From Achromobacter deleyi (lineage in GTDB: Bacteria; Pseudomonadota; Gammaproteobacteria; Burkholderiales; Burkholderiaceae_B): DNA of 41,089 nt. This document shows, in pieces, positions 15,905 to 24,622 of the stretch. Position 1 is the stretch's first letter, and each line of letters starts with the position of its first letter. The stretch spans positions 1 through 41,089 of the forward strand of contig NZ_CADIJO010000040.1 in assembly GCF_902859705.1 (NCBI RefSeq). The letters run 5' to 3'. The notes beneath the pieces are model-generated. The model was not told the origin of the DNA, ran no database searches, and saw only the letters and a program-made list of their open reading frames with translations. The position numbers and the translations under genes were made by a program.

Positions 15905-17462
15905 CCGCCAGCGTGGCTTCCAGCGCCCCCGCCACGCCCAGCGTGCGCAGCGACTGCGCGGCCTGCGCCACCGCCCGCACAAAACGCGCGTCCTGGCCCA
16001 GGTCGCCGAATACCGCAGACAGGCCCGTCATCTGCACCGTCCAGGCCGACGCCGCTGCCGGCCCCGGCCCGGCAGCCCGCGCCGCCTGTTCCGCCAGATC
16101 CAGCCGCGCTGCCAACACGTCTGCCAGCGGATCCTCAATGGCGTAGCGGCGCCCCGCCTGGTCCACCCCGCGCAGAAAGTGCAGCCAGCCCGCCACCGCC
16201 AGCGCCAGCCCCGCCATCGGCTGATCCGCCGCCAGCCGGTCGCGCACCGTGCCCAGCAGCCGCTGCGGCAATTTCTGCGAGCCGTCCATGGCGATCTGCC
16301 GCGTCTGGTGCTTGAGCGCCGGATTGGCATAGCGCTGCAACAGCCGTTCCTGGTAGTGCGCCAGGTCCAGCCCCGGCAACGCCGGCAAGGTCGGCGCGAT
16401 CTCCGTCTGCATCAGCCTGGCCAGATAGCGTCGCAGCAGCGGTTGCGACACCGCCTGATCCACCGTGCTCCAACCCGCCATCACCGACAGATAGGCCAGC
16501 GCCGAATGCGCGCCGTTCACCATGCGCAGTTTCAGCGTCTCGAACGGCGCCGCCTCGGCCACGAAGCGCGCCCCGCCCACCGCCCACTCCGGGCGGCCGG
16601 CGGCGAAAGTGTCTTCCACCACCCATTCCAGATACGGCTCGGCCAGCACCGGCCAGGCATCCGCCAGGCCCAGCGCCTGCGTCACAGCAACGCGGTCCTC
16701 GTCCGTGGTGCGCGGCACGATGCGGTCCACCATCGAGCACGGGAAGGTGCAGGCCTGTCCGATCCAGTCGGCCAGCCCCGCGTCCACCTGCGCGGCAAAC
16801 GCCAGCACCAGGCCGCGCAGCAGGCGGCCGTTGGATGGCAGATTGTCCAGGGACAGCAGCGTCAGCGGGCCCAGGCCCGCCGCGCGCCGGCGTTGCAGCC
16901 CCCACACCAGGAAGCCGACGACGCTGCGCGGCGCGGCTGGCTGGCCCAGGTCATGGACGATGTCCGGGTGCTTGAAATTCAGCGCACCGCTGGCCGGATC
17001 GTGGCAATAGCCCTTCTCGGTCACGGTCAGGCTGACGATGCGCGTGTCGGCGGCAGCGATGCGCGCCAGCACGGCTTGCGGATCTTCGGGCGCCACCCGC
17101 GTTTCCAGCAGGCAGCCGATCACGGCCAGCTGCTGGCGCGGCTGCCCCTGGGCATCGGCGCTGCGCAGCGCCAGCGAGTACAGACCGCCCTGCGGCGCCA
17201 GCGCATCGCGGGTGTCGGCCTGGCGCAGCGACACGCCGCAGATGCCCCACGCCAGCTCGCCGCCGGCATGCAGCGCGGCTTCGTTCACCGCCGCCAGGTG
17301 GCCGCGAGCGAACGCGCCCAGCCCCAGGTGCACGATGCCGGTGCGCAGCGCCGCGCGATCGTAGGCCGGCCGCGCCACGCCGGGCGTCAGCCCCGCCAAC
17401 CGTTGCGGGTGCAGGCGGGCGACGGGTTGCACCGGGTCAGGCTGCCGCGCTACCAATTCCAT
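15840..17462 (-). CDS. Mannitol dehydrogenase-family oxidoreductase (fructuronate reductase type)
   Basis: This 540-residue polyol-specific long-chain dehydrogenase probably interconverts D-fructuronate and D-mannonate with NAD(P)H. The N-terminal Rossmann part is GIVHLGLGAFARGHLA. Typical family blocks follow: LSLDNLPSNGRLLRG and CSMVDRIVPRTT. The catalytic Lys-Asn-His set is seen in KLRMVNGAHSALAYL. The start codon overlaps the last 13 bases of the mannonate dehydratase gene, so the two are translated together. It is the last gene of the sugar-acid operon, and its 3' end overlaps the convergent amidase gene by 65 bp. Mannitol or arabinitol dehydrogenase is an alternative on family grounds, but the ManD neighbour favours fructuronate reductase. 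Confidence 0.88.
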   Translation of the reverse strand: MELVARQPDPVQPVARLHPQRLAGLTPGVARPAYDRAALRTGIVHLGLGAFARGHLAAVNEAALHAGGELAWGICGVSLRQADTRDALAPQGGLYSLALRSADAQGQPRQQLAVIGCLLETRVAPEDPQAVLARIAAADTRIVSLTVTEKGYCHDPASGALNFKHPDIVHDLGQPAAPRSVVGFLVWGLQRRRAAGLGPLTLLSLDNLPSNGRLLRGLVLAFAAQVDAGLADWIGQACTFPCSMVDRIVPRTTDEDRVAVTQALGLADAWPVLAEPYLEWVVEDTFAAGRPEWAVGGARFVAEAAPFETLKLRMVNGAHSALAYLSVMAGWSTVDQAVSQPLLRRYLARLMQTEIAPTLPALPGLDLAHYQERLLQRYANPALKHQTRQIAMDGSQKLPQRLLGTVRDRLAADQPMAGLALAVAGWLHFLRGVDQAGRRYAIEDPLADVLAARLDLAEQAARAAGPGPAAASAWTVQMTGLSAVFGDLGQDARFVRAVAQAAQSLRTLGVAGALEATLAVMPTSAAPVFPALPPAPGRSR

Positions 17463-18664
17463 AACGTCCCATCCTGCTGCAGCCGGTTCACCGGCAGGTA
17501 GGCGCGCTTGTACGGGTACTTGGCGGCCAGCTTCTCGTCGATATCCACGCCGTGGCCCGGCACGTCGCCGGGGTACAGCATGCCCTGGTTGAACGTGTAG
17601 GCGTGCGGGAACACCGCGTCCGTCTCATCGGTGTGGCGCATGTATTCCTGGATGCCGAAATTGGGCACCCACAGGTCGAAGTGCAGCGCCGCACCCATGC
17701 ACACCGGCGACAGGTCGGTGGCCCCGTGGCAGCCGGTGCGCACCTGGTACAGCGAGGCCAGGTCGGCGATGCGCCGCAGGTGGGTGATGCCGCCCGCGTG
17801 CACCACGGTCGTGCGGATGAAGTCGATCAGCTGGTTCTGCACCAGGTCCTTGCAGTCCCAGATCGAGTTGAAGATCTCGCCCACCGCCAGCGGCGTGGTG
17901 GTGTGCTGGCGGATCAGGCGAAAGGCCTCCTGATTCTCGGCTGGCGTGGCATCTTCCATCCAGAACAGGTTGTAGGGTTCGAGCGACTTGCCCAGCCGGC
18001 CTGCTTCGATCGGCGTCAGGCGGTGGTGCACGTCGTGCAGCAGGTGGTGGTCGAAACCCAGCTTTTCGCGAATGCGCTCGAACAGCTTGGGCGTGTGCTG
18101 CAGGTATTTCTCGGTGGACCAGTCGTGCTCGCTGGGCAGGTCGCTGTCGGCGGGTTCGTAGAACAGGTTGCCGCGGCCCACGCCGTAGACCTTGTCCAGG
18201 CCCGGCACGCCGCTTTGCGCGCGGATGGCTCGATAGCCCATGTCGGCATAGCGCAGCACTTCGTCGACCGTGTGCTCGATGTCGCTGCCGTTGGCGTGGC
18301 CGTAGACCATCACGCCGCTGCGGCTCTTGCCGCCCAGCAGCTGGTACAGCGGCAGGCCGGCGGCCTTGGCCTTCAGGTCCCACAGCGCCGTGTCCACCGC
18401 GGCGATGGCGGTCATGGTGACCGGCCCGCGGCGCCAGTAGGCGCCCTTGTACAGGTACTGCCAGATGTCTTCGATCTGGTGCGCGTCGCGGCCGATCAGG
18501 CAAGGCACCACGTGTTCGGTCAGGTAGGCCGCCACGGCCAGCTCGCGTCCGTTCAGGGTGGCATCGCCGATGCCGGTCAGGCCCTGGTCGGTTTCGATTT
18601 TCAGGGTCACGAAATTGCGGCCCGGCGAACAAACAATGACGCGTGCGTTCGTAATTTTCATCAT
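17450..18664 (-). CDS. manD: Mannonate dehydratase, enolase-superfamily ManD type
   Basis: ManD dehydrates D-mannonate (some members D-gluconate) to 2-keto-3-deoxygluconate in the cytoplasm. Counting from the second Met of the 404 residues, R147 and Y159 (RAQSGVPGLDKVY), D210 and H212 (HDVHHRL), E236 (WMEDAT) and E262 (VGEIF) fall at the positions of the base, acid and Mg ligands described for Novosphingobium ManD. This suggests that homologues start at that Met (18661). The end, KRAYLPVNRLQQDGTLWNW, is characteristic. It lies 25 bp after the ATPase gene and overlaps the dehydrogenase gene by 13 bp. ManD members differ greatly in efficiency, so D-mannonate as the true substrate is inferred from context. 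Confidence 0.93.
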   Translation of the reverse strand: MMKITNARVIVCSPGRNFVTLKIETDQGLTGIGDATLNGRELAVAAYLTEHVVPCLIGRDAHQIEDIWQYLYKGAYWRRGPVTMTAIAAVDTALWDLKAKAAGLPLYQLLGGKSRSGVMVYGHANGSDIEHTVDEVLRYADMGYRAIRAQSGVPGLDKVYGVGRGNLFYEPADSDLPSEHDWSTEKYLQHTPKLFERIREKLGFDHHLLHDVHHRLTPIEAGRLGKSLEPYNLFWMEDATPAENQEAFRLIRQHTTTPLAVGEIFNSIWDCKDLVQNQLIDFIRTTVVHAGGITHLRRIADLASLYQVRTGCHGATDLSPVCMGAALHFDLWVPNFGIQEYMRHTDETDAVFPHAYTFNQGMLYPGDVPGHGVDIDEKLAAKYPYKRAYLPVNRLQQDGTLWNW

Positions 18665-18689
18665 GGGTTCCGTAAGGACGGGAGAGTGT

Positions 18690-19502
18690 TCAGCCTTCCC
18701 AGCCCAGGTGGCTGAGGAAGTCGCGGGTACGGGCGACCTGCGGGTTGTCGAAAATCTGCGTGGGCGGGCCCTGTTCCAGGATGGCGCCGTTCTCGAACAC
18801 CACCACCCAGTTGGCCACGCGCTTGGCGAAGCTCATTTCGTGGGTCACGACGATCATGGTCATGCCCTCCTGCGCCAGTTTCTTCATGACGTTGAGCACT
18901 TCGCCCACCGTCTCGGGGTCCAGCGCCGACGTCGGTTCGTCGAACAGCATCACCTCCGGCTCCATCGCCAGGGCGCGCGCGATCGCCACGCGCTGCTGCT
19001 GACCGCCGGACAGGTTGGCCGGAAAGTTGCCGGCCTTGGCGGCCAGGCCCACCTTTTCCAGCAGCGCCATGGCGCGGGCGCGGGCCTGTTCGGGCGCCAT
19101 GCCCAGCACCGTGATGGGACCCATGGCCACGTTGTCCAGCGCCGACTTGTGCGGAAACAGCTCGAAGCTCTGGAACACCATGCCCATGCGCTGGCGCACC
19201 TTGCGCACTTCGGATTCGGCCTCGGGCAGTGCCACCCCGTCCAGCAGCACGCGGCCGCCATCCAGCTTTTCCAGCGCGTTGGTGCAGCGAAGCAGCGTGG
19301 ACTTGCCCGAGCCGGACGGCCCGATCAGGCACATGACCTCGCCCTTGTTGACCTGCAGCGACACGTCGCCCAGCGCCACGAAGTCGCCATAGACCTTGCG
19401 CACGTTTTCATAGACCAGCACCGGCGGCTGGTCGGCGCCTTTGCGTGCCGCGGCGGCAGCCGCCGCGCCCACCGCTTGTTGTTCCAGGATCATCTCGTTC
19501 AT
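18690..19502 (-). CDS. PAAT-family ABC transporter ATP-binding protein
   Basis: This 270-residue cytoplasmic ATPase belongs to the polar-amino-acid importer family (GlnQ/HisP type). Walker A is GPSGSGKST, the Q-loop region is MVFQSFELFPHKSALDNV, the signature is LSGGQQQRVAIARA, Walker B is VMLFDEP and the switch His is in VVTHEM. It starts MNEMILEQQ with an Ala-rich lead of about 30 residues before the domain. The start overlaps the upstream permease stop by 4 bases (TCAT at 19499-19502 on the plus strand). Although family annotation would say amino acids, its place among sugar-acid genes suggests uptake of an aldonate or uronate. Confidence 0.93.
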   Translation of the reverse strand: MNEMILEQQAVGAAAAAAARKGADQPPVLVYENVRKVYGDFVALGDVSLQVNKGEVMCLIGPSGSGKSTLLRCTNALEKLDGGRVLLDGVALPEAESEVRKVRQRMGMVFQSFELFPHKSALDNVAMGPITVLGMAPEQARARAMALLEKVGLAAKAGNFPANLSGGQQQRVAIARALAMEPEVMLFDEPTSALDPETVGEVLNVMKKLAQEGMTMIVVTHEMSFAKRVANWVVVFENGAILEQGPPTQIFDNPQVARTRDFLSHLGWEG

Positions 19503-20158
19503 TCCTTGACTCCGTATTTGCGATGGATCCAGTCGACCAGCTTGGCCTGCGGATACCCCATCAGCCAATAGATCACCGCCATCGCGGTCAGCATCTCCAG
19601 CACGCGGAAACTCTGCGCGCGCACCTGCATCGAGGCGTAGGCCAGCTCGCTGACCGCGATCACCGACACCAGCGACGTATCCTTGAACAGCGAGATCCAG
19701 GTGCTGGCCAGCACCGGCAGGATGCGCCGCGCCGCTTGCGGGATCAGCACCTTGAACATGGCCTGGCGGCGCGACATGCCCATCGCCAGCGCGGCTTCCA
19801 TCTGCCCCTTGCGGATGGAATTGATGCCGGCGCGAAAGGTCTCGGAGTTGTAGGCCGACACATTCAGCACCAGCGCCACCAGCGCGGTCGTCACCGCCGA
19901 GAACTGCACGTCCAGTGCCATCGGCATGACGTAGAACGCCCAATAGATCACCAGGATCAGCGGCAAGTTGCGAAAGAACTCGACGATGGCCACGGCGACG
20001 CCGTTGGCCAGGCGGTTGGACGACAGCCGCATCAGCGCCAGCACGATGCCCCCGGGCACGGCCAGCGCCATGGTCACCACCGTCAGCATCACGGTCATGG
20101 CCGCGCCCTGCAGCAACACCTGGCGCGAGTCCCAGATAATTCCCCAGTCCAAGTTCAT
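19499..20158 (-). CDS. PAAT-family ABC transporter permease (second permease)
   Basis: This 219-residue inner-membrane permease is of the HisM/GlnP type. Early spans lie around MTVMLTVVTMALAVPGGIVLAL, the motif VEFFRNLPLILVIYWAFY follows, and the EAA loop is MEAALAMGMSRRQAMFKVLIPQA (two adjoining parts). The start MNLDWGIIWDSRQ overlaps the stop of the preceding permease by 4 bases, and its own stop overlaps the ATPase start by 4 bases. The three transport genes are therefore tightly coupled. It pairs with the other permease as a heterodimer. Confidence 0.93.
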   Translation of the reverse strand: MNLDWGIIWDSRQVLLQGAAMTVMLTVVTMALAVPGGIVLALMRLSSNRLANGVAVAIVEFFRNLPLILVIYWAFYVMPMALDVQFSAVTTALVALVLNVSAYNSETFRAGINSIRKGQMEAALAMGMSRRQAMFKVLIPQAARRILPVLASTWISLFKDTSLVSVIAVSELAYASMQVRAQSFRVLEMLTAMAVIYWLMGYPQAKLVDWIHRKYGVKE

Positions 20159-20820
20159 GAGCGCCCCAGATGTGCGTAGCGTTGGTACAGGCGGTCGACG
20201 CCGCGGGTCACCGGGAACAGGATCACGAAGTACGCCACGATCACGGCGGTGAACACCTCGATGGGCCGATAGCTCTGCCCGGCGATGGTCTCCGCTTTGT
20301 GCATCAGTTCCGGCACGGCGATCACCGTGGCGATCGCGGTGTCCTTGATGGCCACCGTCAGCACCGACCCGAAGGCCGGCAGCATGCGGATGGTGGCCTG
20401 CGGCAGGATGATCTTGCGCAGCGCCTGCGCCCGCGACATGCCCAGCGCCAGCCCGGCGCGCATCTGCCCCGGGCGCACCGATTCGATGCCCGCGCGGATC
20501 ACCTCGGCCGAATAGGCCGCGATGTGCAGGGTCAGCGCCACCAGCGCGGCCCAGAACGGCGCGAAGTTCACGCCGGCCAGGAGCGGGAAGGCGAAGTAGA
20601 TCCACACCAGCACGACCAGTACCGGAATGGCGCGCATGCTGTCGATGTAGAACACCAGCAGCACGCGCAGCCAGCGCGGCCCGTACAGGCGCAAGAGCGC
20701 GATCACCAGCCCCAGCAGGATGCTGGACACCGCGGTGACCGCGCTGAGCGCGACCGTGATGCCCAGGCCGCCAGCAAAGAAGCGCCAGTTCTCGACGATG
20801 GGTGAAAAATCAAAGTCCAT
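20155..20820 (-). CDS. PAAT-family ABC transporter permease (first permease)
   Basis: This 221-residue inner-membrane permease starts MDFDFSPIVENWRFF. It has spans around ITVALSAVTAVSSILLGLVIAL, the motif YIDSMRAIPVLVVLVWIYF, and an EAA-type loop (RAGLALGMSRAQALRKIILPQA, two parts) in which the usual Glu-Ala is replaced by Arg-Ala. It lies 33 bp after the dehydrogenase gene and overlaps the next permease by 4 bases. It is the heterodimer partner of that protein in the putative sugar-acid importer. Confidence 0.93.
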   Translation of the reverse strand: MDFDFSPIVENWRFFAGGLGITVALSAVTAVSSILLGLVIALLRLYGPRWLRVLLVFYIDSMRAIPVLVVLVWIYFAFPLLAGVNFAPFWAALVALTLHIAAYSAEVIRAGIESVRPGQMRAGLALGMSRAQALRKIILPQATIRMLPAFGSVLTVAIKDTAIATVIAVPELMHKAETIAGQSYRPIEVFTAVIVAYFVILFPVTRGVDRLYQRYAHLGRS

Positions 20821-20853
20821 GGAATCTCCGTGCGGACAGGAACGCAGACCGGC

Positions 20854-21891
20854 TCAGAACGTCACCATCACTTTCATGGCCTGGCGCCGGTCGGCCGCCA
20901 GCGCAAAGGCCTCGTGCGCCTGACGCGCCGGAATCGCCGCCGTCAAGAGCGGCGCCACGTCCACCAGGCCGCGGCTCAGGTAGTCCACCGCCCAGGCGTA
21001 TTCGTCAACGAAGCGGAAGCTGCCGATGACGTTCAGGCTCTTGACCATGATCTGGTTGAAGGGGCACTGCTCGCTGCTGCCGCCCAGCGTGCCCACCGTC
21101 ACGATGGTGCCGCGCGGCCGAGTCACGCGGATGCAGTTCGCCAGCCCGGCGTAGTTGCCCGAGGCCTCGAAGCACACGTCGACCGTGCCCTTGCCCGCCG
21201 CCAACGCGTCCAGCGCCGCCGGGTCGGTGGCCGCGTTGATGGTGCGCGTGGCGCCCACCTTGGCGCAGGTGGCCAGCGTCTGGTCGACGATGTCGACCAC
21301 GATCAGCTGGCTGGCCCCGGCCAGCTTCGCCGCCATCATGACCAGCGCGCCGATGGGCCCCGCGCCCACCACCATCACGGTCTTGCCCAGCAACGAGCCG
21401 GCGCTGCGCACCGCGTGCAGCGCCACGGCCAGCGGTTCGCCAAAGGCGGCCAGCTCGAACGACAGGCTGTCGGGCACCGGCAGGCACTGCTTTTCCTCTA
21501 CCACCACCTGCTCGCGCATCGCGCCCTGCATATGCGGATAGCGGCTGGCGCTGCCGAAGAAGAACACTGCCTCGCAATGGTTGGAATCGCCCTGGCGGCA
21601 GTAGCGGCACACACCGCAGGTGCGGGCCGGGTCCAGCGCCACGCGGTCGCCCGGCTTGACGGCGGTGACCGCGGAGCCGATCTCCAGCACCTGGCCCGAC
21701 GCCTCGTGGCCCGGCGTCAACGGCTCGCGGATGACGAAGTCGCCCACCCGACCGTGGCGGTAGTAATGCAGGTCAGACCCGCAGATACCCACCGCCTTGA
21801 CGCCGACCCGCACCTGGGTCGGGCCCAGGGGTTCGGGCGCCTGTTCGACCAGCCGCAGGTCTTCGGCCCCATGGATTGCGCAATTGAGCAT
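20854..21891 (-). CDS. Zinc-dependent dehydrogenase, L-idonate/L-gulonate 5-dehydrogenase type
   Basis: This 345-residue medium-chain dehydrogenase is likely to oxidise C5 of L-idonate or L-gulonate with NAD(P). Catalytic zinc ligands are C37 (GICGSDLHYYRHG) and H62/E63 (PGHEASG). The structural zinc lobe has C92, C95, C98 and C106. The Rossmann motif is VVGAGPIGALV. The LHYYRHG and FFFGSASRYPHMQGAM segments are typical of IdnD. Within this operon, oxidation of L-gulonate would give D-fructuronate for the dehydrogenase at 15840-17462. Oxidation of L-idonate would give 5-keto-D-gluconate, which fits the neighbours less well. It starts 10 bp after the binding-protein gene. Confidence 0.88.
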   Translation of the reverse strand: MLNCAIHGAEDLRLVEQAPEPLGPTQVRVGVKAVGICGSDLHYYRHGRVGDFVIREPLTPGHEASGQVLEIGSAVTAVKPGDRVALDPARTCGVCRYCRQGDSNHCEAVFFFGSASRYPHMQGAMREQVVVEEKQCLPVPDSLSFELAAFGEPLAVALHAVRSAGSLLGKTVMVVGAGPIGALVMMAAKLAGASQLIVVDIVDQTLATCAKVGATRTINAATDPAALDALAAGKGTVDVCFEASGNYAGLANCIRVTRPRGTIVTVGTLGGSSEQCPFNQIMVKSLNVIGSFRFVDEYAWAVDYLSRGLVDVAPLLTAAIPARQAHEAFALAADRRQAMKVMVTF

Positions 21892-21901
21892 GGCGTCCGC
21901 C

Positions 21902-22735
21902 TTATTTCAGCTGCTGGGTCATGCGGCGCTCTTCGGCGACCAGCTCGGGATGCATGCGCGCTTCGACCTTGCGCAGCCATTCCAGGTACACGGGCTGGCC
22001 CTTGGCCACGCCCATGCCGGCGTCGATTGCGAAGATCTTGCTGTCCTGGCAGTCGTTTTCCTTGGGAAACACGGCCAGGCCCTTGACCTTCTTGCTGATA
22101 TTGGGCCACAGCATGCGGTTCAGCGGCGCCACGTCGGAACGGCCGGCCAGCACTTCCTCGATGGGCGCGACCGAGCCCGAGTTGGTCACGCCGCGCAGCT
22201 TGGCCTTGGGAAAGTTTTCCAGCACCAGCGGCTCTTCGCCGGCACCCGAGAAGTACGCCATGGTGATGCCGGGCTGGTTGAAGTCCTCGACCTTGGTGGC
22301 GTTGGTGAACTTGGGGTTGGACGCCAGCCCGAACATGCACACGCTGGTGTTCGAGAAGGTCACGAAGTCGATGATCTTGGCGCGTTCGGCGTTCTGGTTC
22401 AGCGGTCCGATCATGACGTCCATCTGGTTGGCGATCAGCGCCGGCACCTTGGTTTCGTGGCTGACCTGCACCGGCACGATCTTCACGTCCAGGAGGCGCG
22501 CGAATTCCTTGCCCAGCAGCCAGGACGACCCCATCCACGGCTCGCCCGAGCCGCTGGTGTTCTGCACCAGCCAGGGCGGGTTGTTCACCACGCCCACGCG
22601 CAGCACGCCGGCCTTGCGGATGGCGTCGATGCGCGGGCTTTCGCCGGGCGCGGGCGGCGTCTGCGCCTGGGCCACGGATGCCGAGGCCAGCAGCAGGGCC
22701 GCGGCGGCAAGACGAAGGAAGTAAGGCTGTTGCAT
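21902..22735 (-). CDS. Family-3 ABC substrate-binding protein (second of a tandem pair)
   Basis: This 277-residue periplasmic protein has a signal peptide at 1-24 (MQQPYFLRLAAAALLLASAS, cleaved near AQAQ) and the SBP_bac_3 fold (DAIRKAGVLRVGVVNNPPWLV). The carboxylate-binding Arg region is present as NQNAERAKIIDF. Where amino-acid binders have an Asp for the amino group (CDAFTTD in AapJ), this protein reads SDVAPLNRMLW. Two Cys (in SVCMFGL and NDCQDS) are shared with its neighbour and may form a disulfide. An AAGGAG site precedes the ATG at 22735; a longer frame to 22936 lacks a signal peptide. The ligand is inferred to be a sugar acid. Confidence 0.88.
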   Translation of the reverse strand: MQQPYFLRLAAAALLLASASVAQAQTPPAPGESPRIDAIRKAGVLRVGVVNNPPWLVQNTSGSGEPWMGSSWLLGKEFARLLDVKIVPVQVSHETKVPALIANQMDVMIGPLNQNAERAKIIDFVTFSNTSVCMFGLASNPKFTNATKVEDFNQPGITMAYFSGAGEEPLVLENFPKAKLRGVTNSGSVAPIEEVLAGRSDVAPLNRMLWPNISKKVKGLAVFPKENDCQDSKIFAIDAGMGVAKGQPVYLEWLRKVEARMHPELVAEERRMTQQLK

Positions 22736-22898
22736 TGCTGTCTCCTTGGAGGGAAGCCCGGCGGTTTGCGCCGGATACGGCCGCACGAAGCCGCGGGCAG
22801 TCGCCCGGGCCGCGCGCGCCTTGCGCGGGGTCGGAAAATCGGTGTGTGTGTCGGGGGGTGTTGCCGGCGTGTGCTGCTGAAAATAGCGGCCCGGCCGC

Positions 22899-23798
22899 TT
22901 ACGGACTCTGTTCGATGATGCGCATTTCGTCGGCATCCAGGCGCGGCTTCATCCCTGCCGCCACCTGTCGCAACCAGGCCAGGAATTCAGGCTGGTTCTT
23001 GTCGATCGCCAGGCCCACCGGCGAGGCCTTTTCGGTGCTTTGCTGGCAATTGGCTTCGGCGGGCAGCACGGCCAGGCCGCGCACCTTGCGGTTCAGGCCC
23101 ACCCAGGGCACCCGGTTGATGGGCGCCGCGTCGGCGCGCTTGGCCATGATTTCCTCGATGGGCGCGGTGGCGCCCGAATTGGCCACGGCGCGCAGCCGGG
23201 CCTGCGGAAAGCGCTGCTTGACCCAGGCCTCTTCGGCCCCGCCGGTGAAGTAGGCGATGGTGACCTCGGGCCGGTTCAGGTCGTCCACCGATTTGGCCGC
23301 GGCCAGCTTGGGGTTGGCCGCCAGGCCGAACATGCAGACGCTGGTCGACGAATACAGCACGAAGTCCACCACCTTCAGGCGCTCGGGCGTTTCGGCCAGC
23401 GGGCTGATGGTCATGTCGACCTGGTTGGCCGCCAGCACGGGCACCTTGGTTTCGTGCGACACCGGCACGGCGGTCAGCGTCACGCCCAGTTGGCGGGCAT
23501 ATTCCTTGGCCAGCAGCCAGGCCGGGCCGCTCCAGGCTTCACCGCCGCGGCCGGAGACATCCTGGATCAGCCAGGGCGCATTCTGCAACACGCCCACGCG
23601 CAGTTCACCGGCCTTGCGGATGGCGTCGATGCGCGGGCTCTGGCCCGCGGCGGGCGCTTGCTGCGCCGACGCGGGCGCGGCCAGCGCGCAGGCGGTCAGC
23701 ACGCATGCGGACAGCGCCTTGGCCACCCCACGGATGGTCGCCCCGCGGATGGCCGCCCCACCTGTCGCGGTGCGGCTCCCCTTGTTCGTTTGCTGCAT
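22899..23798 (-). CDS. Family-3 ABC substrate-binding protein (first of a tandem pair)
   Basis: This 299-residue periplasmic binding protein is paralogous to its downstream neighbour; long blocks such as SPRIDAIRKAG and VSHETKVP are shared. The N-terminal region is longer (about 45 residues, with an Arg/Gly-rich lead before the hydrophobic core LSACVLTACALAAPASA). The Arg motif is PLAETPERLKVVDF. The position of the amino-group Asp is again replaced (ADAAPINRVPW). The conserved Cys pair is in SVCMFGL and ANCQQS. An AGGAG site precedes the ATG, and both leaders read GGAGACA then a few bases then ATGCA, supporting duplication of gene plus leader. A 163-bp gap separates the two genes. Confidence 0.88.
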   Translation of the reverse strand: MQQTNKGSRTATGGAAIRGATIRGVAKALSACVLTACALAAPASAQQAPAAGQSPRIDAIRKAGELRVGVLQNAPWLIQDVSGRGGEAWSGPAWLLAKEYARQLGVTLTAVPVSHETKVPVLAANQVDMTISPLAETPERLKVVDFVLYSSTSVCMFGLAANPKLAAAKSVDDLNRPEVTIAYFTGGAEEAWVKQRFPQARLRAVANSGATAPIEEIMAKRADAAPINRVPWVGLNRKVRGLAVLPAEANCQQSTEKASPVGLAIDKNQPEFLAWLRQVAAGMKPRLDADEMRIIEQSP

Positions 23799-23881
23799 TG
23801 CTTGTCTCCTGATTCGAATAAGCCCGATTCCGGGGCGCGGTATCTTCCGCGCTCAGCCGGGGGCCGCCTGCCGTTGCCGCG

Positions 23882-24610
23882 TTAGCGCCACCCTTGCGCG
23901 AATTCGCCGATGACGCGTTCCAGATGGCCGCGCATGGCCAGGCGCGCGCCATCCGCATCGCGCGCCACCAGCGCGCTGAAGATGCGCTGATGGTCTTCCT
24001 GCGAGGCCTGGCGCAATTCCTGGGTGTGGAAATGCTGTTCGATCTTTTCCCAGATGGGTCCCTGGGCCTGGTCCCACATCGCCGACACCGTGCCCAGCAG
24101 CACGCTGTTGCCGGTGGACTGGGCGATGTACAGGTGAAAGGCCCGGTCGGCGGCCTCGTTGGCCGCCTTGTTCATCATCTGTTCGCGCATGGTCGTCAGC
24201 GCTTCGAAGATGCGGTCCAGGTCGGCGTCGTTACGCGTGGTGGCCGCCAGCGCGGCGATTTCGGATTCGATCAGGCAGCGCGCGCGCAACAGCTCGAACG
24301 GCCCGGCGCCCGGCTCTTGCGTGGCCGGCAGACGGGCCACGCCCGCGGGCGCTTCACAGACATAGATGCCCGAGCCGCCGCGTACTTCCACCACGCCCTG
24401 CAGTTCCAGTGCGATGATGGCCTCGCGCAGCGAGGTGCGGCTGACGTCGAAGCGCTCGGCCAGCGCGCGCTCGGCCGGCAGGCGCTTGCCCACCGCGAAT
24501 TCACCCTGGGCGACTAGCGCCTGGATCTGCGCGGCCAGCCGCAGGTAGGCGCGATCGGCCACGGGCTTGGCGGCGGGTTCCTCGGGCTTGGGGATCAGTT
24601 GTAGTGTCAT
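23882..24610 (-). CDS. GntR-family (FadR subfamily) transcriptional regulator
   Basis: This 242-residue regulator has an N-terminal winged helix (about 20-90: GKRLPAERALAERFDVSRTSLR, two adjoining parts, then EAIIALELQGVVEVRGGSGIYV, likewise) and a C-terminal FCD ligand domain (about 100-230). FadR-subfamily proteins with FCD domains, such as UxuR and ExuR, sense carboxylic or sugar acids. I used the ATG at 24610 (MTLQLIPKPEE); a TTG eight codons upstream would lie inside the operator region. Four TGGT/ACCA boxes immediately precede the gene, which implies autoregulation and control of the whole downstream operon. It lies 83 bp before the first binding-protein gene. Confidence 0.92.
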   Translation of the reverse strand: MTLQLIPKPEEPAAKPVADRAYLRLAAQIQALVAQGEFAVGKRLPAERALAERFDVSRTSLREAIIALELQGVVEVRGGSGIYVCEAPAGVARLPATQEPGAGPFELLRARCLIESEIAALAATTRNDADLDRIFEALTTMREQMMNKAANEAADRAFHLYIAQSTGNSVLLGTVSAMWDQAQGPIWEKIEQHFHTQELRQASQEDHQRIFSALVARDADGARLAMRGHLERVIGEFAQGWR

Positions 24611-24622
24611 GGCGGTTAAAAG

